Part shown: positions 24,360-33,860 of the stretch, in pieces
How the letters are laid out: each line of letters begins with the position of its first letter
Position numbering within the stretch: the first letter of the stretch is position 1
Assembly: GCA_016866755.1 (NCBI GenBank)
Contig: VGLK01000002.1
Span: 62,001-126,000, forward strand
Direction: 5' to 3'
DNA: 64,000 nt
DNA from: Candidatus Saccharimonadota bacterium
GTDB taxonomy: Bacteria > Patescibacteriota > Saccharimonadia > Saccharimonadales > Saccharimonadaceae
Notes under the pieces: generated by a model
Told to the model about the DNA's origin: nothing
Database searches by the model: none
Seen by the model: only the letters and a program-made list of their open reading frames with translations
Made by a program: the position numbers and the translations under genes

Positions 24360-26123
24360 TTATGCAATATCTGCCGCCACGCGGTTCACTTCTTCCATGG
24401 TTGTAATACCCTGCAAGGCTTTTAGATACCCATCTTGGCGCATCGTTACCATACCTTGCGATACGGCGAGGCGTTGAATTTCGGCGCTCGTCGCCCTTTT
24501 TACAATTAGTTCTTGGATCGCCTCGTTGACATCCATAACTTCGTACAGTCCCGCACGACCAATGTAGCCGCGAGGAGTTTGAGGGGTATCGTGTCCCTTG
24601 ACTAAAGTATAAGCGTTTTGACCATGAAGTGGCAAGTCTTTATAACCTAGATCTTGCGAGACGTTAGCAACATCGCTTGGTGATTTTGGTAGCAAATGCC
24701 CCACGGTAGTGTTGATATTCTGAGTTTCAATTGGCGTAGAAGAATAACTATCACGTTTTGGTGCTACGCGTCGCACCAGACGCTGACCAATAATAGTATT
24801 CACTGTGCTGGCAATCAAGAACGGCTCAATCCCCATGTCTAACAGACGCGGCAACACGCCCGCTGCCGAATTGGTGTGCAAGGTAGAAAAGACAAGGTGT
24901 CCGGTAAGCGCTGCTTGCACCGCCAAGTTAGCGGTTTCAGCGTCTCGAATCTCCCCTACCATCACAATATCGGGGTCTTGGCGCAAAATTGAGCGCAGCC
25001 CGTTTGCAAAAGTAAGGCCAACTTCGGCATTCACCTGAATCTGGTTCACCCCGGCCATCTTATATTCAACCGGATCCTCTAGCGTTACAATGTTTACGCT
25101 ATCGTCTTTAATTTCTTTAATTAGCGCGTACAGGCTAGTAGATTTACCAGAACCAGTCGGACCAGAGGTGAGAATCATGCCATTCGGTCGATGCACGCCC
25201 TTACGGATAGCTCGGAGCGCTCGTCCGGCATAGCCCATTTCTTCTAGGTTAAAGCTGTTACCCGATTTATCAAGCAAACGAATCACCACCTGTTCACCCC
25301 ACACTACTGGACTAATGGCAATACGCAGGTCAACCTCTTTGTTATTTACCTTAACTGCAAATTGCCCGTCTTGCGGCACGCGGTGTTCGTCAATTTTGAG
25401 GTTAGACAAAATTTTTATACGACTGACTAGTGCTGGTTCAATGCTTTTAGGTAGCTGCATAATTTCGCGTAGTACGCCGTCTACTCGGCAACGAATTTTT
25501 AGCGCTGTCTCTAGGGGCTCAATATGTACGTCGCTGGCTCGACTTTTTACGGCGTACTCTAAAATTGTGCTGAGCGCGCGAGAAATCGGCGAATCTTGAA
25601 CGATGGTTTTAATATCAGCACCATTTTCTTGTGCCACCTCATCTTTCGAGACTTCAGCTGCCACATTTACCGAGGAGAGATCGGTTTTATACTGATCAAG
25701 CACATGACGAATACTGGCCTCTGAGGCCATAAAAACTTTTAGCGGCCGCTGAATGCGGTTTGCCAGATAATCGACCGCCTGCACATTATTGGCGTCGAGC
25801 ATAGCAACCGCCAAACGATTATTCACCTCGGCAAGTGGCACCGCCATAAAACGTTCAGCGATATCGTTTGGCAGTAGGGCTAAAATTTCTTGATCAACCA
25901 GACTACTAAGCAAATTAACATACGGAACTCCCGATACCTGCGCGACACCATGCACCATCAACTCTTCATCAATAACGCCTTTAGAAAGCAACTCCTCAAA
26001 AAGCGATTTTTTATCTTCTGCGGCACTTGCTTTCGCCGCTTCAATCTGGGACGCCTCTACTAGCCCCTCATCAATAAGGAGCGCGATCAGCTTGTCCTGA
26101 GTATCGGCAGTTAGTAGCGCCAT
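24360..26123 (-). CDS. pilB: Type IV pilus extension ATPase PilB
   Basis: 587 aa. N-terminal MshEN-like domain (residues 1-150), then RASDVHIEPLETALKIRCRVDG, Walker A GPTGSGKST, DPDIVMVGEIRDAETA and HTNSAAGVLPRLLDMG. The tetracysteine zinc motif found near the C-terminus of most PilB proteins is absent here: the stretch before RGYIGRAGLYEVM holds no Cys. It drives pilus polymerisation. Confidence 0.94.
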   Translation of the reverse strand: MALLTADTQDKLIALLIDEGLVEASQIEAAKASAAEDKKSLFEELLSKGVIDEELMVHGVAQVSGVPYVNLLSSLVDQEILALLPNDIAERFMAVPLAEVNNRLAVAMLDANNVQAVDYLANRIQRPLKVFMASEASIRHVLDQYKTDLSSVNVAAEVSKDEVAQENGADIKTIVQDSPISRALSTILEYAVKSRASDVHIEPLETALKIRCRVDGVLREIMQLPKSIEPALVSRIKILSNLKIDEHRVPQDGQFAVKVNNKEVDLRIAISPVVWGEQVVIRLLDKSGNSFNLEEMGYAGRALRAIRKGVHRPNGMILTSGPTGSGKSTSLYALIKEIKDDSVNIVTLEDPVEYKMAGVNQIQVNAEVGLTFANGLRSILRQDPDIVMVGEIRDAETANLAVQAALTGHLVFSTLHTNSAAGVLPRLLDMGIEPFLIASTVNTIIGQRLVRRVAPKRDSYSSTPIETQNINTTVGHLLPKSPSDVANVSQDLGYKDLPLHGQNAYTLVKGHDTPQTPRGYIGRAGLYEVMDVNEAIQELIVKRATSAEIQRLAVSQGMVTMRQDGYLKALQGITTMEEVNRVAADIA

Positions 26124-26141
26124 GATTGAGCCTGTCTTTCT

Positions 26142-26357
26142 TTAGTTTCCAATTACAATTTGCACGGTTGGATTAATCGCCTCGGCATTAAATACTTCAG
26201 CATCCGGTTCTTCTATGGTTGAAGAAATTTCCTCAACCGTTTTTACCTCACGGCCATCAGGATCGACACCAAGATTAAAAGTGTTGGCTATAAATATAGC
26301 GATCAACACGCTCACACCGGCGATAAAAATTGTCATAGCTATATCGGTTTTTTTCAT
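26142..26357 (-). CDS. Small single-pass membrane protein of the pilus operon
   Basis: 71 aa: MKKTDIAMTIFIAGVSVLIA forms one membrane helix, followed by an acidic exterior (VKTVEEISSTIEEPDAEVFN). It overlaps pilO by 4 bp and precedes pilB by 18 bp. Position corresponds to PilP in proteobacterial clusters but no sequence similarity is visible, so the function is unknown. Confidence 0.7.
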   Translation of the reverse strand: MKKTDIAMTIFIAGVSVLIAIFIANTFNLGVDPDGREVKTVEEISSTIEEPDAEVFNAEAINPTVQIVIGN

Positions 26358-27070
26358 GGCTTTACCACCTCATCTTTTAATTCAATCCGCATTGCTGGCT
26401 GGTAGTAGGCTACACCAGAGATATCCATGGTAATCTCGTTTGTATCCGAACCCTGAATTTTAAGTGCCGTAACGTCAATTACCCGAATAGATTTGTTGAA
26501 GTTTGCCAAGAGTTGGCGCAAGTTGTCGGCGGTACCACGCGCTACCATTGTAAACTGCAATGGCTGGGCAGGTGTACTTGTATTGATAGCAGATTCCGTC
26601 GCCTCATCAACAACCTCAGCCTCGACAGCCGTTTCGGCTGCTTCATCAACAACTGTCTCTACCGATAATTGCTCAATTGATAACCCATCAACTCCTTGAG
26701 TTAATTTTTGCTGCAGTGAGGCACCAAGCGCGTCACTATTGCGGTCAGCCGGCAGCGCGTCCAAAATCACCTGAACCGCCCTATCGTCGGGGTTCGATTT
26801 AATTGAATTAAGGGCGTCGTTTGCCTGTAGAGCCTGAACTTCCTCTTTTAATGCGTCAATCGAGTCTAAATTCGTCTCAAGAGTTGAGAGAGTTGTACGG
26901 CGTTCGCTGTTTACCTTGGCCGTAAAGGCAATTCGCTGCACCATGTGATAGCCAATAACTAGCGAAAAACCAATTAATACCGAGGCAATCGCCACAACAA
27001 TAAACATTGATTTAGCCGAGTTAGCAATTTGCTGACGCTTACGGAGTGCGGCCTGTGGTTTATTGTTCAT
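26354..27070 (-). CDS. pilO: PilO-like alignment-complex protein
   Basis: 238 aa from ATG 27070, with GGAGAGG inside the end of pilN as ribosome-binding site; a longer frame to 27133 lies within pilN. One N-terminal membrane helix (MFIVVAIASVLIGFSLVIGY), a coiled-coil region (LETNLDSIDALKEEVQALQA) and a ferredoxin-like C-terminal region with an Ala/Glu/Val-rich insert. PilO pairs with PilN to link PilM to the periphery. The assignment leans on gene order. Confidence 0.78.
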   Translation of the reverse strand: MNNKPQAALRKRQQIANSAKSMFIVVAIASVLIGFSLVIGYHMVQRIAFTAKVNSERRTTLSTLETNLDSIDALKEEVQALQANDALNSIKSNPDDRAVQVILDALPADRNSDALGASLQQKLTQGVDGLSIEQLSVETVVDEAAETAVEAEVVDEATESAINTSTPAQPLQFTMVARGTADNLRQLLANFNKSIRVIDVTALKIQGSDTNEITMDISGVAYYQPAMRIELKDEVVKP

Positions 27071-27071
27071 A

Positions 27072-27806
27072 TTAATTTTCCTCTCCGTTTTCACCGCTAC
27101 GTAATCCGCCACTAAAGAGACTTTCAGGTACACGCTGGCGTGAATCAGTTACGTCGCGCTCACCTTCTGGCGAAATAACCTTAAGATTGTCTAAATCAGC
27201 ACGCGTAAGCTCATCGGCATACTCAAAAGTTACGGTAAATTGTAGTACACGCTGACCTTGATTATCTTCGCCAAAAGTTTTTTCTGCTAGGTCGTAGACG
27301 TTGTTGGTAAGCGGTACAGTTTGGGTACCTTCGTCGCTTGAATATTGAATTTTAGTGTTTAAAATAGTTTTCTTTAGCGCTTCGAGTGCCTGGTAGCCGT
27401 TACTAGCTGTTCCGGTAATAGTGATGGTTTTATCAGCCGGGTTCATGGTTGATTCACTTACCTTAATATTGTTCGGCTCACTCGGGTTTACTACCGCCAG
27501 TACGTCAACAAATTGAGCATTTGATCTGGTTTCGCTATGGAGTGTAGCAATGGTAGAAAGCTGGCTTTGGATTGTAACTGTTTTATTTAAGTCCTCTACC
27601 GCAAGTAATTCTTTACTCTCTTCTTCAATTCGGGCATCAAGATAATCACCGTAGCGCTCGGCACCAAACCAAGTTACCGCTAAAACTATCACAAGAGCAA
27701 TCGTACCAATACCAAGCAAAATAGCCAGCGACGACACTACGTTGCGTTGGCGCTGAGCGCGAAGAAGCTCCTGTTTAACATCGGGTACAAGATTAATCTC
27801 TATCAT
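27072..27806 (-). CDS. pilN: PilN-like alignment-complex protein
   Basis: 244 aa. It begins with MIEINLVPDVKQELLRAQRQ, the conserved INLLP-type cytoplasmic peptide that binds PilM, followed by one membrane helix (LAILLGIGTIALVIVLAVTWF) and a coiled coil. The start codon overlaps the pilM stop. Confidence 0.87.
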   Translation of the reverse strand: MIEINLVPDVKQELLRAQRQRNVVSSLAILLGIGTIALVIVLAVTWFGAERYGDYLDARIEEESKELLAVEDLNKTVTIQSQLSTIATLHSETRSNAQFVDVLAVVNPSEPNNIKVSESTMNPADKTITITGTASNGYQALEALKKTILNTKIQYSSDEGTQTVPLTNNVYDLAEKTFGEDNQGQRVLQFTVTFEYADELTRADLDNLKVISPEGERDVTDSRQRVPESLFSGGLRSGENGEEN

Positions 27807-28855
27807 TACTTGTCACCCTTTCGTTGTGCGAGACCAATCGCTGTCGTAAATTCGGCCACAATTGGCATAAGCTGTTGCTGGTCGGTTTGCGACACTTTTA
27901 CTTTTTGCCATGGGTTGGCTTGCACCGCCTGTAGCGCCGTTTTAGTCGCCATATATTCGTTAAAACGCGGTATAACTGCACTAAAACCAGACAGCGACAT
28001 ACCACTTACCACTACGTTTGGATAGCGTGTTTGGAAAAACTTAATCGACTTGACTACTTCGTTGGCAAAGTTATCGAGAGTACTCTCAATCGCTCGCAAC
28101 ACCTGTCCCTCAAGTCGATCTGGGGCAAGTCCAAACTTCAGAATAAATTGTCGGGCTTGATCCTCTTGAACGTTGAGGTTTTGAGATGCTGATTTTACCA
28201 GCGAAGAAACGCCGGTTGGGATAGTACGCACAAGCCGCGGAGTGTCGCCATACATTACCGCAAGGTCGGTAGAGACTTCGCCCATGTCCATCACCAGTCG
28301 CGCCTCGTTGCCGCTACCGGTTGCTAGCGCACGAACCATGGCAATCGGATCCGGTTCGGCAGCAATTACGTTAAGGCCAAGTCCCTCTACAAACTCTAGT
28401 CGCTCCTCAGCGTACGATACAGCCGTGCTTGTAAGAAGTACTTCGTATTTTGACGGATCCTTAAGCGATTCACCAAGCAACGCCCAATCCACCTTCGCCT
28501 CGTCAATTGCCATTGGAATATACTGATCAACCTGATATTTCATGGTGGCCTTAAGTTCACCCTCAGATACTTTTGGCACGTCAATTACGGTTGTAAATGT
28601 TTTGTTTGATGGCAGCCCAATTGCCACGTTTTTCGTTTTAATACCTGCCTGACCTATTGCCGTCATTATCGACTCGCCAAGCTTACGTTTTGATTCCTCA
28701 GAATCGCTCTTAATTACTTTGCTATCAACTGGCACGTACCCGTAGTGCTCCAGATTCCAGTTGTTTTGACCATTCGGCGACAACTGCACTACCCGAATGG
28801 CATTTGTGCCAATATCGAGTCCAAAGAATTCGCCCATCCCTTTTATCAATTTCAT
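27806..28855 (-). CDS. pilM: Actin-like pilus assembly protein PilM
   Basis: 349 aa. FFGLDIGTNAIRVVQL is the phosphate-1 loop of the actin/FtsA fold, with KNVAIGLPSNKTFT, LVMDMGEVSTDLAVMYG and VVVSGMSLSGFSAVIPRF as later nucleotide-site motifs. It is a cytoplasmic ATPase that recruits PilN. First gene of the pilM-N-O-(71 aa)-B-T-C order on the minus strand. Confidence 0.92.
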   Translation of the reverse strand: MKLIKGMGEFFGLDIGTNAIRVVQLSPNGQNNWNLEHYGYVPVDSKVIKSDSEESKRKLGESIMTAIGQAGIKTKNVAIGLPSNKTFTTVIDVPKVSEGELKATMKYQVDQYIPMAIDEAKVDWALLGESLKDPSKYEVLLTSTAVSYAEERLEFVEGLGLNVIAAEPDPIAMVRALATGSGNEARLVMDMGEVSTDLAVMYGDTPRLVRTIPTGVSSLVKSASQNLNVQEDQARQFILKFGLAPDRLEGQVLRAIESTLDNFANEVVKSIKFFQTRYPNVVVSGMSLSGFSAVIPRFNEYMATKTALQAVQANPWQKVKVSQTDQQQLMPIVAEFTTAIGLAQRKGDK

Positions 28856-28902
28856 ATTGTCCCTATTATACAGAAGCGCTTATGCTTTTGTGAAGAGGCA
28901 GT

Positions 28903-31257
28903 TTAAAAACGCGGTGGCAATTCGGTAATAGTGGTGGTTTTAATAGCTGCGCCTTGGTTTAAATTACGACTCTGTCCGTACGCCCACAAGTACGCATCGG
29001 GGCGCAAATTAATAACTTCGGCTGGAATGTTGGCATAATTTTCATCGACCGGACCCACTCGGTACAAATGCAGCTGGCCAGCCATAACCGGACCATTTAT
29101 CTTTAGTTGGTCGCGACAATTAGTGCCGTTAACCCCTAATAGATAGCTTGCTGGATACGTAGAGGCGCTTTGCGAGCCTGGACGACAAGTTACCACCCGA
29201 TCACTCGCCATCAGCCACGCGTCAATCGTGCTAACCGATTCGTTGATGATAATGTTTTCAGCCACAATAACAAGTTGCGGTAGATCGGCAAAGCTCGAAT
29301 ACTCTCTATCCTCGTAGGTAAGATTATTTTCAATAATTACTGTACTATTTGGCGCATACAGCACACGGCTAGCGTTCATGTTTTCGCCATTTGTTAATCG
29401 AACCACCGAACCAGTAAGCCGGTAATTGCCCGCACCTGTACCATTAATGTCTACGCTGGTTCCGCCGATCTGTGTAGTGCTAGAGAAGTTACTAATAATA
29501 TTTGGTGCTGACCCCATACTGTTTGTAGAAAAATAACCGTACCGCCCCTGCGTAGTATTAGAAAATGTTAGCTGGTTTGATGAAGTAATATCGTTGCTTG
29601 AACCTTGACGACCAGCTAGCCCCGCTCCACTCGCCGAGGTAATCGCATTCGGTGCAAATGCACCAAACTCCATCCACGAGCCAATCGAGCCATCGGCTTC
29701 ACTCCGCGAACGCTGTGTAGTAATTGTAGCCGAGGTGTCACCTACTGACCCCATTACGCTACGGCCAACATAGGTGTCGCCGCCATGCACCTGAGCATTT
29801 GGCGAGAGCTTAACGGTAAAGCAAAGCGGCGCACCATGGTGCCATGAACCATTTTGGTTATTAGCTGTATTATATCTATCAACAGAAGTCATATAGCACA
29901 ATCGATCGTTAAATTGCAGGTTCAAGCCTTCAATCGATGTATCCAAATAGCTGGGGTTAGCGCCGGTAATTGGCGTATCCGCACCAGCCGCAAACATCTG
30001 ACGATCGTTGCCATTGTTCGTTCGCAGTTGATCACACTGAGCACCCGAACGCAGCGACCGAATATAGCGACACCCAGCATCATCGGCAGGTTCTTGCCTA
30101 AACTGATATCCCGTAATGTCATCATCACCCTCTTTAAGTACAAAGCGCGTTAGCATGGTTCGGGTTTGGTCTTGCGTGCGGGTGCCGCCAAAGTTCATAA
30201 CACTCGAACTAACCCGCAACTGGTTCACACCTTTTTTAATTGAGCGCGATTCGCTCGTATTAGTGCGTGGCCATAAGTTGTAGTCAAACGGTATATTTAC
30301 ACAAGCATAATCCGATCGTCCCCATGCCGGATCATTCCAGGCGTTGTCTTGCCAGCTAATTCGCTGACATAGGTTGCGGCCTAAATCGGCATCTCGCACT
30401 TGATATCGCAGGCCATTTTGTGTGGTAGGGTTATTTAGTTGAACAAATAAAACGCCAGTAGCACCTCTCCTGCTACCGCTCGGCTCTCTATTGCTGTTCG
30501 TCGCGCCACTAAAACCAGTGCGACCAATCAGGTAGTCTACGTCTCGCTCCATATTATTCGGCCCATTGTTACGTAAATCATGCGTCCAGTGTAAAACATC
30601 ACCCGGGCGCGCCGTTGTTGCAGGATCACCCTGCTGTCTACCAGACGATCTCGTAATGTTATTCACATAGCTTTCACCCCGAACCGACCATTGGTTTGGT
30701 GGCGCTAAGCGTGTAATACGAAGCTGTGATATAGCGTTTGGCGATTCGTAAGATGGCAGTGGTGGCCCAAAGGTAAGCGTACGAACGTACATTTCTAGGC
30801 GTAACGTACCCGTACCAATATTATTTATATCTAAAATCGCTCGTTGCGGTGGTGCAGTAAAATTATTACCGCCACCCGTATTTGGATACCCAATAGTACC
30901 GCCAATTCGCCTGTTAGTTGAACTATACTGTCCGCTCGCCGATGACGAATACCACCCATTACAGTACCGTCCGGCTGCATGCACCAGCACCGGTACAGAC
31001 GTAGCGTTGTGACTTACTGTCATATTAGTTGAGCCATCTAGTGCGGTAACCCATACCATGTCTCCTAAACCAGGCATCTGGCCAACACTTCGACAAAAAT
31101 CTGCTCCCCACCGATGGGCGTTAGCATAGCTTGGCGGGTTATAGTTAGCATCGTTTGGCGCTAACTGCGCCTGTGCCGGTAACCCAAAAAAAGCACTAAC
31201 AACTGTTAGTCCAAATGCAGCAATGAGTGCTCCCCTAAAAATCTGCAGTCTACTCAT
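28903..31257 (-). CDS. Large exported protein of the pilus locus
   Basis: 784 aa with a signal peptide (LIAAFGLTVVSAFFGLPAQA) and no other membrane segment. The middle contains Asn/Ser/Gly-rich beta-type sequence with paired Cys; the C-terminal 200 residues (VIIENNLTYEDREY, ADLPQLVIVAENIIINESV, NGPVMAGQLHLYRVG) look like a repetitive beta-solenoid. Its place next to pilM and overlap with the TPR gene suggest an adhesin or pilus-tip function like PilY1, but no PilY1 motif is seen. Function unproven. Confidence 0.7.
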   Translation of the reverse strand: MSRLQIFRGALIAAFGLTVVSAFFGLPAQAQLAPNDANYNPPSYANAHRWGADFCRSVGQMPGLGDMVWVTALDGSTNMTVSHNATSVPVLVHAAGRYCNGWYSSSASGQYSSTNRRIGGTIGYPNTGGGNNFTAPPQRAILDINNIGTGTLRLEMYVRTLTFGPPLPSYESPNAISQLRITRLAPPNQWSVRGESYVNNITRSSGRQQGDPATTARPGDVLHWTHDLRNNGPNNMERDVDYLIGRTGFSGATNSNREPSGSRRGATGVLFVQLNNPTTQNGLRYQVRDADLGRNLCQRISWQDNAWNDPAWGRSDYACVNIPFDYNLWPRTNTSESRSIKKGVNQLRVSSSVMNFGGTRTQDQTRTMLTRFVLKEGDDDITGYQFRQEPADDAGCRYIRSLRSGAQCDQLRTNNGNDRQMFAAGADTPITGANPSYLDTSIEGLNLQFNDRLCYMTSVDRYNTANNQNGSWHHGAPLCFTVKLSPNAQVHGGDTYVGRSVMGSVGDTSATITTQRSRSEADGSIGSWMEFGAFAPNAITSASGAGLAGRQGSSNDITSSNQLTFSNTTQGRYGYFSTNSMGSAPNIISNFSSTTQIGGTSVDINGTGAGNYRLTGSVVRLTNGENMNASRVLYAPNSTVIIENNLTYEDREYSSFADLPQLVIVAENIIINESVSTIDAWLMASDRVVTCRPGSQSASTYPASYLLGVNGTNCRDQLKINGPVMAGQLHLYRVGPVDENYANIPAEVINLRPDAYLWAYGQSRNLNQGAAIKTTTITELPPRF

Positions 31258-31837
31258 TACTGGCTTCCATAAATTGCCCTACCGAATCGCGCTGATTCTC
31301 ATACAGCGGCGCTAACTCTCGCACCGATTCATCGTCAGATGAGCGGGCAACTTGGGCTGCTTTTGTGTAAGATTCTTGAGCTAAACTGTAGTTTTCAGCC
31401 ACTAGCGCCACTCGCGCCAAAAGCGAATAGTGGCCATGAGTAGGTGCTATTTCAATCAAGTCGCGCGCAGCACGCTCGGCAACTTTATATTTTTGAGCCA
31501 CCAGCGCCATTTCAGTTTTTTGATTAAGCAATAATAATTTATCCTCATTACCCTGCGCCGCATCAACCTTTTCTGTTATATAACGCTCAGCATCCTCATC
31601 TCTTCCGGCCTCTAGATAGGCTAAATATACCGACTGTACGTCACCACTTCCTACAATATTCGCCTCAGTTGCTACAGATTCTGACTCGGCATAGTTTGGT
31701 AACAGCTTAGCTGCATCGTCACTGACTGCAATAAATCTAAAATAACCATACGTTAAAGCACCTACCGCGATAAGCATAAGCACCACGGCCACTATAAGTA
31801 CGTATTTTTTACGACTTTTTTTGTTTGTCGAAACCAT
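31250..31837 (-). CDS. Membrane-anchored TPR-like protein
   Basis: 195 aa from ATG 31837. Basic head (MVSTNKKSRKKYVLI), one transmembrane helix, then helical repeats (AYLEAGRDEDAERYI, AQKYKVAERAARDLIEIAP, AENYSLAQESYTKAAQ) with TPR spacing. It overlaps the start of the 784-aa exported protein by 8 bp. Possibly a pilotin-like assembly factor, by context only. Confidence 0.72.
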   Translation of the reverse strand: MVSTNKKSRKKYVLIVAVVLMLIAVGALTYGYFRFIAVSDDAAKLLPNYAESESVATEANIVGSGDVQSVYLAYLEAGRDEDAERYITEKVDAAQGNEDKLLLLNQKTEMALVAQKYKVAERAARDLIEIAPTHGHYSLLARVALVAENYSLAQESYTKAAQVARSSDDESVRELAPLYENQRDSVGQFMEASNE

Positions 31838-31897
31838 ACCACAAGCATAATACATCTAGGGTACACCACGCAAGCAACTTGGTTTTAAAACTGCCCT

Positions 31898-31943
31898 TAT
31901 GTTCAAATATAAAATAGCTTACGTACCTCTTATTTGAACATAA
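31898..31943. repeat. 13-bp perfect inverted repeat
   Basis: TTATGTTCAAATA (31898-31910) and TATTTGAACATAA (31931-31943) are exact inverse copies separated by 20 nt, between the pilus locus and the high-GC genes. No U-tract in the pilus direction, so it may be a protein-binding palindrome or a weak terminator. Confidence 0.6.
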
Positions 31944-31950
31944 AAGAGTG

Positions 31951-32008
31951 ACGCCGAGTGGCGTTCGTTAAGGTACTTAATTTCCCTCACACGAACGCCA
32001 CCCGGCGA
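31951..32008. terminator. GC-rich hairpin downstream of the high-GC surface gene
   Basis: CGCCGAGTGGCGTTCGT (31952-31968) pairs with ACGAACGCCACCCGGCG (about 31991-32007), one mismatch, 22-nt loop. It begins 20 nt after the stop of the 610-aa gene and is followed on the minus strand by CTCTTTTATG. The CGCCGAGTGGCG block recurs in the hairpin at 34133-34204. Confidence 0.65.
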
Positions 32009-32027
32009 ATTACCCTACTGTTCCCTT

Positions 32028-33860
32028 CTACTTGTTGAACTTCTCTCGGCGGCTGAGGCCGGTAGCGACCGCTGCGCCGGCGCCCATCAGGGTGATGACC
32101 CCGAGAGCCACGGCCGCATTCATAGCACCGTCCTTGGCAGCGGTGTCGACGTTGAGGCCGTCGTTGGTGCCGGCCTCCAGCTTGAGGTTGTCACCTGCGA
32201 ACAGGTGGCCCGGCACCTCGGCCGGGCTGGGCGAATTCGGCGCCAGGAAGAGCGGGGTGTGCTCTGCCTTCGCGGCTGCCTTGGCCTCAGAATCGGCCTT
32301 GGCGTCCACGAAGCTCCAGACGCTGTTGTCCACCACCACGCTGGGGTTGCCGGCGTGGTGCTTGTCGAACGGAACAGGTGCCTTGTGGGGCGTCGTGCCG
32401 TCCGTCTTGTCGCCACCGGTGTTGCCACCGTTGTCGTCGGAGTCGTCGTCCTCGTCCTTGTCGTCACCGTCGCCGGTGCCCGGGTTGGTCGGATCGGGGT
32501 TGGTTCCCCCGTCGCCACCGGTGTTGCCACCGTTGTCGTCGGAGTCGTCGTCCTCGTCCTTGTCGTCACCGTCGCCGGTGCCCGGGTTGGTCGGATCGGG
32601 GTTGGTTCCCCCGTCGCCACCGGTGTTGCCACCGTTGTCGTCGGAGTCGTCGTCCTCGTCCTTGTCGTCACCGTCGCCGGTGCCCGGGTTGGTCGGATCG
32701 GGGTTGGTTCCCCCGTCGCCACCGGTGTTGCCACCGTTGTCGTCGGAGTCCGGGTTGAAACCATCCGGCAGCACGAGCTGCTTGAACCAGATGTTCGTCG
32801 ACTGACCCTTGTAGTTGTGGAAGAAGCGAACTTCCGAACCCGGAAGCAACGGCCCCTCCTCGGTCACGGTCACGTAAACCGTGAGGATTCCATCCACGGC
32901 GTCCTCGGGGTCGAAGTGCCAGAGGTAATAGTTCTCACCGCTGGGGGTCCAGATGTCGATCGAAACCGTCTCGTGCTCGCCGAAAACGGACCCGGAGATG
33001 TCGGCAGTGATCAGAAGCTGATCACCCGCCGGCTCGGCATTTAGCACCACCGAGTAGTTGGCCGGATCGAACCAGTCGTACTCCTCGCGCTCTCCGCCTT
33101 CACCCACCGGGATCACGTAGTCACGCGTCATCCCCTCCAGCAGCGTCTGGTTGCCCTGCGCGTCGGTGAGGTAGAACATCAGCGTGACCAGCGAGGCCTC
33201 GGAGGCCTCGACTGGGTACTGAACAGCGATCAAGCCGTTCTCGTTGGCGACGTGATCGGTCGTCAGGCCGGTTCCGTGGTGGTAGCTCTTCACCGTCACG
33301 TAGGTGCCATCCACGCCGGTGTCGACGTTGGTGATGGCGATGAAGGTGTAGCCGCTGGCGTTCTCGAAGTACTCGAACTCAGGCGTGAAACCCGCCGGAG
33401 GCGGACCCTCCACCTGAACCTCCTCCTTCGGGACCTCCGGGGAATTGGAAACGGGCGGCTGCTCGTTGAGCGCGGGAACGGATGCGTTCTGCAACTCGTC
33501 GACGATCGGCACCTCGACCACCTGCTGCACCGGCGAGTTGACCTCGTTGGTGGGAGCAGGCGGCAAGACCTCAGCCGGCGGCTCGACCGTGGTGGTCGAA
33601 TCGAGGCTGGGAGCCGGCGACGAATCCACCACAGAGGCGGACTTGGTCTCCGGATCGGTCGTCGTTGCGACGTCCGTAGCAACGGTGTCCGTCGTCTCGC
33701 CGACCGGCAGCTGGGTGGCACCCTGCAGCGTCTCGTCGAGCACGGGCTCGAGCATGACACCTTCGGTAGCCGCCGCCGGCAGCATCGGAACGGAGATCAG
33801 ACCGCCAGCCACAAGAGCGGCCAGCGAGATGGTACGGGGGGAACGCTTGGAATCGCTCAC
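32028..33860 (-). CDS. High-GC secreted surface protein with acidic Gly/Asp repeats
   Basis: 610 aa, GTG start at 33860 with AAGGAGA upstream. A Sec signal peptide (ISLAALVAGGLISVPMLPAA), a Thr/Val/Pro-rich stalk, a beta-rich region (residues about 155-370), three and a half 34-residue acidic repeats built on DDNGGNTGGDGG and GDGDDKDEDDDS, then a C-terminal helix (LGVITLMGAGAAVATGL) with a basic tail (SRREKFNK). This is a Gram-positive wall-protein layout, but no LPxTG is visible. Its GC and codon use are strikingly higher than the neighbours, pointing to transfer from an actinobacterium. Function unknown; adhesion is plausible. Confidence 0.8.
   Translation of the reverse strand: MSDSKRSPRTISLAALVAGGLISVPMLPAAATEGVMLEPVLDETLQGATQLPVGETTDTVATDVATTTDPETKSASVVDSSPAPSLDSTTTVEPPAEVLPPAPTNEVNSPVQQVVEVPIVDELQNASVPALNEQPPVSNSPEVPKEEVQVEGPPPAGFTPEFEYFENASGYTFIAITNVDTGVDGTYVTVKSYHHGTGLTTDHVANENGLIAVQYPVEASEASLVTLMFYLTDAQGNQTLLEGMTRDYVIPVGEGGEREEYDWFDPANYSVVLNAEPAGDQLLITADISGSVFGEHETVSIDIWTPSGENYYLWHFDPEDAVDGILTVYVTVTEEGPLLPGSEVRFFHNYKGQSTNIWFKQLVLPDGFNPDSDDNGGNTGGDGGTNPDPTNPGTGDGDDKDEDDDSDDNGGNTGGDGGTNPDPTNPGTGDGDDKDEDDDSDDNGGNTGGDGGTNPDPTNPGTGDGDDKDEDDDSDDNGGNTGGDKTDGTTPHKAPVPFDKHHAGNPSVVVDNSVWSFVDAKADSEAKAAAKAEHTPLFLAPNSPSPAEVPGHLFAGDNLKLEAGTNDGLNVDTAAKDGAMNAAVALGVITLMGAGAAVATGLSRREKFNK
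32413..32754 (-). repeat. 102-bp tandem repeat, about 3.3 copies
   Basis: Starting at 32413, 32515, 32617 and 32719 the same sequence recurs with a period of 102 bp (34 codons), nearly identical at DNA level. It encodes the acidic Gly/Asp/Asn repeat of the surface protein. The near-identity implies recent duplication or ongoing copy-number change. Confidence 0.9.
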
